A stretch of DNA of 64,000 bases from Saprospiraceae bacterium (GTDB lineage Bacteria; Bacteroidota; Bacteroidia; Chitinophagales; Saprospiraceae), in the NCBI GenBank assembly GCA_016719855.1, contig JADJYH010000027.1, positions 38,421-102,420 of the forward strand. Direction: 5' to 3'. Of this stretch, positions 8,790-17,477 are shown in pieces. Below the pieces are notes generated by a model that was not told the origin of the DNA, did no database searches, and saw only the letters and a list, made by a program, of their open reading frames with translations. The stretch's first letter is position 1. Each line of letters starts with the position of its first letter. The position numbers were made by a program, and so were the translations under genes.

Positions 8790-9649
8790 TTAGGCCCAGT
8801 TTTTCTTGAAAAACAATTTCTTCACCAGCACCGCAAACCCCATCACCGTCCAGAACGAGAACATGGCGTAGATGAGGCCGGGCTTCACAAGGTCTTCGTT
8901 GTGGAGCAGTACGCTGCCCACCACGATGGCGAGGCTCACGTTTTCCAAGCCGACTTCGATGCCGATGGTCATGCTGTCCTGGGTGTTGATACGGAACAGC
9001 TTGGAGGCCAAAAAGCCAAATATCAGGGCTGCGAAGTTGATGACCAGTAGCACCGGCAGCATTGTAATGAACTCCTCCCGGCTGATTTCCGTACCCCCAT
9101 TTTCTTTGCTGGCAAAGAACTTAATCAAATACACAACGGCAAGCAGCACCACGGACACGTACTTGAGTATTTTTCTGCGACGATGGAAGGCTGCTCATAA
9201 CGCCACCGCATGAACATACCGAGCAGCACGGGCATTATCATTACGATGAAAATATTGGCCACCGTTTCGAAAACAGGCAGTTCTATCAGTACGCCGTCGC
9301 CAAAATAGAACCTGTGCGCCCAGTTGGTGAGGATGGGGATGGTGACCACCGAGATAAAACTGGCGATAGTGGTGAGGGCGATAGTGAGGGGTTTATTGCC
9401 TGAAAACCAATAAGTTATGAGGTTGGAGGTAGTGCCGCCTGGGCATATCAGCAGTATGAAAATGCCCAACTGAAAAGTGATGGAAAGCCCCATCAGGTTG
9501 GCGATTACCACCCCAATGAAGGGGAAGCAGAACATTTTCAAGAACAGCCCGATTATAGTTATGTTGTAAAAATGTCTCAACACTAATGAAGTCCTGCAAG
9601 GTTTGTAGAGATTGTTGGAAGCAGCATAGATTGGCGCAAAGAATTTCAA
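8790..9649 (-). pseudogene. Bile acid:sodium symporter (SBF) family transporter, frameshifted and 5'-truncated
   Basis: The two frames (9649-9125, then 9158-8790) join near 9150 and together give about seven hydrophobic segments. SBF features include the ICPGGTTSNLITYWFSGN segment and GIEVGLENVSLAIVV. The usual first membrane helix and the LGMGL-type N-terminus are absent: the recognisable sequence begins only at LRHFYNITIIGLF, preceded by about 22 unrelated residues. Nothing upstream restores the missing part before the divergent GH3 gene. It is probably a decaying transporter, though an additional unseen indel cannot be excluded. Confidence 0.65.
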
Positions 9650-9747
9650 ACATCTCCTTATTTTCGCACCATACCACCCTCACATCAAAAGAAGGCTCCC
9701 GTGAATCGCCAAAGGTAGGAAGGATTTCAAAAGTTGATGAACAAACG

Positions 9748-11269
9748 ATGAGAACCCTTGTCAATAAGATTTTTTCCAAGTATTTGGAGTACCGCATGGA
9801 GGCCAACCGGCACTTCATGGCTTCGCCGCACGATACGCAGCAGCGGGTACTGATGGAATTGGTGGAGGCCCACGCCGACACTGAGTGGGGGCGTTTGCAC
9901 CGTTTCGACCAAATAAATTCCCCCGCTGACTATGCCCGCCAAGTACCCGTGCAGACCTACGGGAGTCTCCAACCATACATAGAACGGATGATGCGGGGCG
10001 AGGTGGACGTGCTGTACACCGGTTTCGTCGAGTGGTTCGCCAAGTCGAGCGGCACGACAGGGGGTGGGAGCAAGTACCTCCCGTCACTCAGGAAAGCCTC
10101 ATGGAAAACCACGTCAAAGGTGCCTGGGACACCCTCGCCTTCCTCTACGACAACAACCCCGACTGCAATGTTTTTGCCCATAAATCGCTGGTGATGGGCG
10201 GCACTTTTTACCCCGACGAGGGCTACCCTGCCGTCACTATCTGCGATATTTCGGCGCTGCTGGTGCGACAGATGCCGCTGGTGGGGCGGATGTTCTACGT
10301 GCCGCATCCCGAAATCGCCACACTACGCAATTGGGAGGAGAAAATTGTGCTGATGTCCGAAATGCTGCTCGAAGAGGACATTTCCATGATTGGCGGGGTA
10401 CCGACCTGGACGCATATTTTCCTGCAAAACGTGCTGCAGGTTTCTGGCAAAAAAAGCATCTACGACATTTGGCCCAACCTCGAAACCTATATTCACGGTG
10501 GCGTCAACTTTGAGCCGCACCGCCAACAGTTCGACCATTATTTTTCTTCGAAAAAATTCTATTACCAAGAGATTTACAACGCCTCGGAGGGTTATTTCTC
10601 CATCCAAAACGACTTGCAGGACAGCAGCATGTTGCTCATGCTCGACAGCGGCACCTACTTCGAGTTCCTCCCAAAATCCGAGTGGAACGCCGAGCGGCCA
10701 CGGGCCATCCCGCTCCAAGCGGTGGAGTTGGGCCAAGACTACGCCATCGTCATCACCACCAACAGCGGCCTGTGGCGCTACACCCTCGGCGACACGGTGC
10801 AGTTCACCTGCCTCGACCCCTTCAAAATCAAGGTCAGTGGGCGCACGAGCCTCTACGTGAACGCCTTCGGCGAAGACGTCATCATCTCCAACACCGACCG
10901 GGCCATCACGCAAACCTGCCTCGAAATGGATGCCATCATGAGCGACTACACCATGGCGCCCGTCTATTTCAACCAGGGAAAAAAGGTGGGCACGAGTGGA
11001 TCGTGGAGTTTGAAAAAGCGCCTCCCTGCCTCGAATCCTTTGCCGAACACCTTGACAAGAACCTCCAGAAAGTGAACTCGAACTACGAGCAAAAACGCTA
11101 CAACTCCCTCGCCCTAGACCGCCTTCGGCTGCACACTGTGCCGAAGGGCACCTTCACCGACTGGCTCCGGGCGAAGGGCAAATACGGCGGCCAGCACAAA
11201 GTACCGCGCCTTTCCAACAACCGGAAATACGTCGAGGAAATCCTCGAATTCACAGGCATCTACGCCTAA
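9748..11269 (+). CDS. GH3 family adenylate-forming protein, two frameshifts
   Basis: This is a member of the GH3 (auxin-responsive promoter) family, an ANL-superfamily fold that in plants conjugates acyl acids to amino acids. The bacterial role is unknown. The ATP-binding motif SSGTTGG lies near nt 10045-10065. Downstream come WPNLETYIHGG, EIYNASEGYFSIQ, GLWRYTLGDTVQF and GEDVIISNTD, then HEWIVEFEKAP and the C-terminal GGQHKVPRLSNNRKYVEEIL. Joins are needed near 10082 (one base missing) and near 10985 (an extra A in an A-run). Joined length, about 507 residues, is normal. The next small gene starts 12 nt after its stop. Confidence 0.88.
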
Positions 11270-11280
11270 AAAAGCTAACT

Positions 11281-11619
11281 ATGAATACGCCAGAAGGTGA
11301 TTTCAACGAGCTGATTATCAAGGAATTCGAGCTTACCTCTCCCGATGCCGACGCCCCTTCGGAGGAGGCGCTTTTCGAGATGCTCTGCGACCGCATTTCC
11401 TACCTCATCGAGCACAACATGGAGTACCTGATGAGCCTGCTCTACCGCAACGACGTACTGGAGCGCAAAATCTACGACGCACTTTCGCCGATGAACCCAG
11501 AGCCAGCCAATATTGCCCTGGCCAAACTCGTGATGGAGCGCCAACGCCAGCGCTTGGCCACGAAAAAGCAGTACGGCAGCCAACGCTCTGATGAGGTGGA
11601 TGAGGATTTGAGGTGGTGA
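11281..11619 (+). CDS. Small conserved-looking hypothetical protein downstream of GH3
   Basis: This 112-residue, acidic, mostly helical protein has no recognised domain. Its 12-nt spacing from the GH3 stop indicates co-transcription, so it may act with GH3. The middle (EALFEMLCDRISYLIEHNMEYLMSLLY) is amphipathic. The C-terminal AKLVMERQRQRLATKKQY is basic. The frame is intact, and codon use resembles that of the neighbours. It converges with the aminotransferase fusion gene 15 nt away. Confidence 0.65.
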   Translation: MNTPEGDFNELIIKEFELTSPDADAPSEEALFEMLCDRISYLIEHNMEYLMSLLYRNDVLERKIYDALSPMNPEPANIALAKLVMERQRQRLATKKQYGSQRSDEVDEDLRW

Positions 11620-11633
11620 AAAATCCGCTGGAA

Positions 11634-14600
11634 TCACGCCTGCTTGCGCATTACATCTTCCCGCAGCACCCGCTCCAGCATCTCCAGCAGGAAATCGGCG
11701 TCCTTTCTGCCAAAAACCATCGGCGGTTTTACCTTCAATACATTGTTGAACGGCCCGTCAGTGCTCATCAAAATGCCTAGTTCCCGCATCCGATTGGCAA
11801 GGTAAGTGGCTTTCGAGGCAGCAGGGGCAAGGGTTTTGGGTCGTCCACTAGCTCGAATCCGAGGAATAGTCCCGGCCCCCGCACGTCGCCGATGACAGGG
11901 AATTGATCCGCCAAACTCCTCAACCCTTCAGTCAAATACGTCCCCGTTTCAAGTGCGTTCTGCTGCAAGCTTTTGTCCCGGATGACCCGCAACACTTCCA
12001 GCCCGATGGCGCAGGACACCGGGTTGCCGCCGAAAGTGTTGAAATATTCCATCCCGTTAGCAAAGGCGTCGGCGATGGCCTGCGTCGTCACCACCACACC
12101 CAGCGGGTGGCCGTTGCCGATGGGCTTGCCCACCGTCACGATGTCCGGCACGACGCCATGCTCCTCAAAGGCCCAAAAATGCTGGCCGTGCCGCCCGCAG
12201 CCCGTCTGCACCTCGTCGGCGATATACAGTCCCCCGGCGCTGCGCACTTGCCGCACTGCCTCCGTCAAGTAGCCCGGTGGCAGCGTCACTTGCCCACCGC
12301 AACTGATGACCGACTCACAGATGAACGCCGCAACACCACGTCCGGCTTCCTTTATTTTTTTGACGGCTTCGCCTAAATGGGCGGCGTACTTCAACCCAGT
12401 TTCAATTGAATTCCCCCGATAGATTCCTCGGTATGTATCAGGGATAGGCGCTACGTGCGTATGTAACGGAGCGCCTTTGCCGCCCGGCCCCTCGAACTTG
12501 TACGAGCTGATGTCCACGCAGCCCTGCGTGTTGCCGTGGTAGCCGACCTCCACCACCAGCATGTCTTTTTGTTGGGTAAAATTCTTCGCCAAACGCATCG
12601 CCAGTTCGTTGGCCTCGCTGCCGCTGTTGACGAAAAACGCCACGTCCAGCCCCGGCGGAAAGGTGGCCAACAACTCCTCCGAAAACCGGACGATGTGCTC
12701 GTGCAGGTAGCGGGTGTTGGTGTTCAGCACGGCCATTTGGCGCTGCCCGGCCCGCACCACACGGGGGTGTTCGTGGCCGACGTGCGCCACGTTGTTCACC
12801 GTGTCGAGGTAGCGACGCCCGGTGTCGTCGTACAGGTATTGGCGCCAGCCCCGCTGCATGTTGAGCGGTTTTTGGTACGAGACGCTCAGGTTTTTGCCCA
12901 AATGCCGCTGCCGGAACGCCAGTATTTGCGCAGCGGACAACCGGTAGGGCGGCGGCGGGGAAGGCTCGCCCGTGAGCAGTAGCCAGGGGTCTGGGCAGAT
13001 GCTTTTCCACACTTCCCGCCACCGGGGAAACACCACGCCGGGAAAGTCGCCCGACCAGCCCAGCAGGTCGAGCATGACCTGAAAATGCAGGTGTGGCGGC
13101 CAGTTGCCGTTCTCCGGCATCGCCCCGATTTGGCAAAACTCCTCACCCGCTTCCACTTTTTGGCCAACGGCCAACCCCTCCAGCGACCGGCGGCTGAGGT
13201 GTCCGTAGAGCGTGTAAAAAACAATTGCGGATTGCGGATTGCGGATTGCGGATTGGGTGTCTGCTGATTCCGCAATCCGAAATCCGAAATCCGAAATCAT
13301 CTGGTGTTCCAAAATAATGGTTGGACCGTAGTCCCGTTCGTTGGCATTGTCCTGAAAGCTGTGTACCGTGCCATCGAGCGGCGCAAAAACGGGTGTGCCC
13401 GGCGGCAAAAACAAGTCCAGCCCGATGTGTACGCTGCGCCATTCCGGGCCTTCGTTGCCCCGCACTTCGTAGGCGTCGGTGGTGTAAAATGGGCGGGCTT
13501 CGTCGTAGCGACCGATTAAGACATTAGACGAGAGACGAGAGACATTAGATTCGGGTAAATCAGCCGTCAGCGGTACCGCAATTTTCTGGTTCAGAAGCTG
13601 GGGGTCTTCCATGTCGGCGTAGTTGCCGAGGTCAGGGCTGCCCACGCTGAGGTCGAGCCAGGTGGGGGTGTAGGTTAGACCTGTTAGCACTTGAAGTGCT
13701 AACAGGTCTTTGCGATGCCGTTTCGCCCAATCCACAAACTCGGCGTTTTTCGGGCAAGGCTGCCAGCCGCAGGCATGTCGCACGGTGGCGTGGACGAGTG
13801 CGGGCGGTATTTCCCGCAGTTTTTTCATCAAGTCCCAAGCTGGGAGATCGCTGATTTGGAGGTATTCGTTGCCGGGGTTTTCCGCTAGGTTGATGGCCGA
13901 GCAGGTGACGCTGATGAGCAGCCTCGCCCCGATGAGCGGGAACAGCGCCTCGGCCTCCGTTTCGGTGAGCGGGAACTGGCGGTGGTAGCCTTTTGTGAGG
14001 TGAAAAATGGCGGCCAGCGGGTCGGGCTTGTGCATGGCGGTATAGGCGCAGGCGATGGCCAGTTCATTGACGGTGTGGGTGAAAACGGCGTCGCCAAAGT
14101 CAATGACGCCCGGCACAACGGGATTGGCGGGGTCGTGGCTGACCAAGATATTGTAGTCGTTGGCGTCGCTGTAACACACGCTCTGGCGAAGTTGGGGCAG
14201 CAGTGGGACGGCGTTTTTTTCAAACAGTTGATAAAAATACTGCGCCAGCGCCTGCTTGTCTTCGCCTTCTATTTTGGTCAAATGCTCGCCCGTCCAGCCC
14301 GCCCGCGAAGCGTCCCATTTGATGAAACGGTGCGCCGCCGGATGGTCGAATCCTTCGAGCGCACGGCTCAGTTTGCCGCACATTTCCCCTACTTTTTCCA
14401 GCAAATCTGGTGTGTGCGGGTTCACCTCAGCGAAGCAGCGGCCCTCAACCCAAGTGAGCAGCCGTAGAAGCCGCTGGCTGCCGTCGGCGGAGATGGCTGT
14501 GATTTCCTCGCCAGCGACCGAGCACACGACTTGCGGAATTTCCAGCCCAAGCCCAGCCTCTCGGAGGCACTGCATCATGGCGTTTTGGAATTCGAGGATT

Positions 14601-14763
14601 TCCCGCCGCTCGCCGGGATTGGCGATTTTTAGGTTGAACTTTTGCCAGCGGGCGTTTCGACCAAAAAATTGAAGTCAACCTCGCCGGGCAATGCCTTGAC
14701 GAGGACTTCGAGGTTGAAATGCAAGGCGGTAAGGGCGGCTATTTTTTCTAAAATGAATATCAT
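11634..14763 (-). CDS. Phosphotransferase - M23 peptidase-like - class III aminotransferase fusion, two frameshifts
   Basis: The reconstructed protein has about 1,040 residues. Residues about 1-350 are an APH-like kinase (VCYSDANDYNILVS as Brenner motif, VIDFGDAVFTHTVNELA as metal motif). The middle is an M23/LytM-type domain (HIGLDLFLPPGTPVFAPLDG, YTLYGHLS, PPHLHFQV). Residues about 600-1,040 are a PLP-dependent class III aminotransferase (NSGSEANELA, YHGNTQG, IADEVQTGCGRHG, TVGKPIGNGHPLG with the PLP Lys). The N-terminal 40 residues (MIFILEKIAALTALHFN) lie in another frame, joined near 14650. The C-terminus (ILMSTDGPFNNVLKVKPPMV, stop at 11634) is joined near 11830. Human ETNPPL/AGXT2 relatives suggest an amino-alcohol or phospho-amine substrate. 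Three repeat elements lie inside the coding region. Confidence 0.88.
13224..13297. repeat. 7-nt tandem-repeat hairpin inside the fusion gene
   Basis: Four perfect ATTGCGG units (13224-13251) plus a partial one are followed, after 16 nt, by three AATCCGA units (13274-13294) plus a partial. The arms pair at 5 of every 7 positions. It reads through in frame on the minus strand as SDFGFRIAESADTQSAIRNP, breaking the M23 domain between TIILEHQ and VFYTLYGHLS. Confidence 0.8.
13514..13553. repeat. Second in-gene short repeat
   Basis: Two CGAGAGA heptamers (13529-13542) are bracketed by two copies of GACATTAGA (13520-13528 and 13541-13549). It is translated in frame within the fusion gene as SNVSRLSSNVLIG, in the linker ahead of the M23 domain. 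Confidence 0.65.
13677..13709. repeat. Perfect 33-nt palindrome inside the fusion gene
   Basis: The 16-nt arms (AGACCTGTTAGCACTT and its exact complement) flank a single G. The element is in frame on the minus strand as DLLALQVLTGL in the APH-M23 linker. A 16-bp stem in a coding region is unlikely by chance, so it looks like an inserted palindromic element. Confidence 0.75.
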
Positions 14764-14838
14764 GAGGAATGGGAAGTAAGTGTGGATTGGTGCAAAGTTC
14801 TTTTTTTGGCTACCAGGTTTTTCAGGCATTGCGGATTC

Positions 14839-15711
14839 CTAAAACAGAAAAAACAGGTTGATGGCAATGCCCAACAACGGCAGCAGTAGATAAACCACCA
14901 TGCCAAAACCCGGCGATGCCAGCGTCCCCTGTTCGGTGATGCCGGGCATGTTCCCCGCTGCATCGTACACCACATTGAAGTCGGGGTTGAACTGGTCAAA
15001 AAGTATGATTTCCCGCTCCTCGTCCTCCACGAGCCAAGCTTGGTGGGTCTTGCAGGTGGCCGTGTGGCACTTGCCGCCCGCCTCGAACTCGAAGCCATAT
15101 TTGTAAACGGGGTAGGTGGTATTGTTGATTTTCACGGAAGAACTGGTGGATTCCTTGGTGGCCATTTTGCCCCTCACAAACTCCCCGATTTCGAGCAACT
15201 TGATGACCCGCAAATTCTGCCTAATGGCAGGCACGATGAAGGCCAGCCCCACCAACGGAAAAATCAGCACGAACAGCACAAACGCCGGGAAAACCGACCG
15301 CCTCGACCCCGCCACATGCGAATCGGAGGGGTTCTTGGCATCGTATTGAATGCTCACCTGCTGACCGCCCTGGAAGTCCTGCCCCACGCTGAAGCTCTTG
15401 CCCGTGTAGCGATGGCCGTTTAGTTCAAACGAATGGAGATATTGGTACACCAACTCGTCGTTTACCGCCGAATTGGTCGCCTCTGCGGACACCACCTTGC
15501 CTGGCACTTCCTTCCACTCTTTGCCAAACTCGAACCAGTATTTGACATCCGACATTGGGATGAAAATCCAGGAAAACAGGCTGCCCATGCAGAAGAATAT
15601 CCAGCCAAACTGCTGCATGAAGCCGCCGAAAAGCACGGTGGCTCTGGTGAAAAGGCCGATTTGGCGGGGCGGGAGGTCGTGGAGGTGGCGGGCGGATGGG
15701 TTTTCATTCAT
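14839..15711 (-). CDS. DUF3592 family membrane protein
   Basis: This 290-residue protein has four hydrophobic segments: about residues 22-50 (FGGFMQQFGWIFFCMGSLFS), a pair near 145-170 (FPAFVLFVLIFPLVGLAFIV) and a C-terminal one (VVYLLLPLLGIAINLFFLF). The extracytoplasmic part between the first and second segments contains the DUF3592 pattern (GKVVSAEATNS, YSFELNGHRYTG-like strand, VSIQYDAKNPSDS). Function unknown. The ATG at 15711 is preferred over the upstream TTG. It may be co-oriented with the SEC-C gene upstream. Confidence 0.8.
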   Translation of the reverse strand: MNENPSARHLHDLPPRQIGLFTRATVLFGGFMQQFGWIFFCMGSLFSWIFIPMSDVKYWFEFGKEWKEVPGKVVSAEATNSAVNDELVYQYLHSFELNGHRYTGKSFSVGQDFQGGQQVSIQYDAKNPSDSHVAGSRRSVFPAFVLFVLIFPLVGLAFIVPAIRQNLRVIKLLEIGEFVRGKMATKESTSSSVKINNTTYPVYKYGFEFEAGGKCHTATCKTHQAWLVEDEEREIILFDQFNPDFNVVYDAAGNMPGITEQGTLASPGFGMVVYLLLPLLGIAINLFFLF

Positions 15712-15755
15712 GGACAAAAGGTTTTATTGGGTAAAAGTGGGGGATTAAAGCGAAA

Positions 15756-17435
15756 CTATTTATTCATGCAGCACTTCTTATACTTTTTCCCACTCCCACA
15801 GGGGCATGGGTCGTTGCGGCCTACTTTTGGTCCATCTTTTATTACCGTCTCCTGCCAAGCGTAATCCGATGCAGGGGATGGAAGTGTCGTCGGTTTTTTG
15901 CCGATATTCTCCAAATCAACGGCAGCCATTTTTTCCTTGAAATGAGCGTCTCGTCGTGCCTGCTCTTCTGGTGTAAGATAGCCGTACCAATGGCTTAAAA
16001 TATCCTTGATATGCTCAAATATGTTGGGATAAATGGTGTGCTTGTCATCCTCCGAAGGTGGTTTATGGGTTTCTTCCTCAATATCCTTGTAATCGCCCGC
16101 ATAGCCAAGGTCCACCAAGTCCAAATCGAAGAAAGGCTTGCAGAGGGGCAGCACATCGGTGGCCCGGAGGTTGGATAGGTCGCAGATGATGGGAGCCATC
16201 ACGTCCACATCAACCAGCTTTGGGGTATCCAAGTGGTCGAGGTAGTATTGAAGAATATCCTTGTACCAGTTTACGACCTCCTCATGCCGCTCTGGGTGGT
16301 GAAATGCAATCTGGACAACAGCTTGCGAAACTATGGTTTTGCCCTCTGAACAAATGTCTGGCTCTTGCATGAACTCCTTCAGCAAATGCAACTGCTGGTT
16401 CCCCAAATGGTAAACAAAATGCCATACCGTTTCAAAGATGTGGTCGCTGAACCAAAACTCCAAAAGCTCCTCTCCTTGCCGAAGGAGGTCGAGGATGGCT
16501 GGCAATTTTTCGGTTGCCCTCAATTCAGTCAGCAACAGGAGCGCATGAAGCGGAAAAGATAGTTCTTCATCCCTCCATTCGTCCCATTCATCCAGCATGT
16601 CACCAAAATATTCAAAACGCCGAACGCCATCCAAAAGCACGGTTTCCAGGTCTTGGAGCAGGGTTTCACGGGGCAGTTCTAGGATGTTGCGCAGCAGATC
16701 CTGAGGAATGCGTATATCATGCTCGTAAAGTGCCCAAATTTCAGGGTGATGGAAAGTAGGTTTTTCATCGGTCTGGATGGACTTGTCGTAGCTCCTGCCG
16801 ATTTCTTCGCCATGTTTTTCGTTCCAAGCAGCTTCTTCTTTCTGCCTGTTGAGTACCCGTTTTGCCAATATCTGCATCCGCAAGCCCTCCGTAATTTTGG
16901 GGTCATGGCTGAGTACTTTTTCCGCTACTTCCATACGGCTTTCCGCTGCTTCCAATTGGTTGGTTTCAATCAAGTATTGACAAGTAATGGAGAAAAAGGA
17001 TTGGAACTCTGAGATATGGAACACCTTCCGGTGTGGATACAAGTCCTTCAAATCAAGGGCCTCGCCCAAAATTTTCGGCACCTCGTCGTAGTTGCCTTTC
17101 GAAATGGCCTCGGCTGCAAGGTTGATTTTGCCGTGCAGGTAATCAGGGTGCTCCTTCACTATCCAATGGTTCACTTCGTATGCCTTGCCTGTTTTCCCGC
17201 TAAGGTTGTAGTACATGGACAGATAGTTCTTGAAAGTAGGCACTCTCGGGTATTTTTCCATCAGCTTGTGCAACTCTGGGATGAGATGCGGTTTGCGCTT
17301 TTGTACGCGCAGGTAGGTCTTGTGCAGCAGTTCGCTTATTTCATCGGAGTAGTGGTAGCCGTGGTCGGGCGCATCCACATCGCCAGTGATGGCATATTCA
17401 AATTTCTTATAGCGGTCTAGGTTGTCAAAGGCCAT
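15756..17435 (-). CDS. Large helical protein with C-terminal SEC-C zinc motif
   Basis: The 559-residue protein is rich in helical repeats resembling TPR/HEAT units (for example LMEKYPRVPTFKNYLSMYYN and YEVNHWIVKEHPDYLHGKIN). It ends in the SEC-C motif VGRNDPCPCGSGKKYKKCC, a zinc ligand set first described in SecA and found on many stand-alone proteins. The rest has no assigned function; a protein- or ribosome-binding adaptor is a guess. The start at MAFDNLDRY was chosen; an ATG 7 codons upstream is possible. Frame intact. Confidence 0.8.
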   Translation of the reverse strand: MAFDNLDRYKKFEYAITGDVDAPDHGYHYSDEISELLHKTYLRVQKRKPHLIPELHKLMEKYPRVPTFKNYLSMYYNLSGKTGKAYEVNHWIVKEHPDYLHGKINLAAEAISKGNYDEVPKILGEALDLKDLYPHRKVFHISEFQSFFSITCQYLIETNQLEAAESRMEVAEKVLSHDPKITEGLRMQILAKRVLNRQKEEAAWNEKHGEEIGRSYDKSIQTDEKPTFHHPEIWALYEHDIRIPQDLLRNILELPRETLLQDLETVLLDGVRRFEYFGDMLDEWDEWRDEELSFPLHALLLLTELRATEKLPAILDLLRQGEELLEFWFSDHIFETVWHFVYHLGNQQLHLLKEFMQEPDICSEGKTIVSQAVVQIAFHHPERHEEVVNWYKDILQYYLDHLDTPKLVDVDVMAPIICDLSNLRATDVLPLCKPFFDLDLVDLGYAGDYKDIEEETHKPPSEDDKHTIYPNIFEHIKDILSHWYGYLTPEEQARRDAHFKEKMAAVDLENIGKKPTTLPSPASDYAWQETVIKDGPKVGRNDPCPCGSGKKYKKCCMNK

Positions 17436-17477
17436 GTTCTTTTTATTTTGCCCCAAAGGTAAATTTTTGATAAAAAA

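Noticed and set aside
13224..13297. CRISPR array
   Set aside because: Units are 7 nt, contiguous and without spacers, and no cas gene is present.
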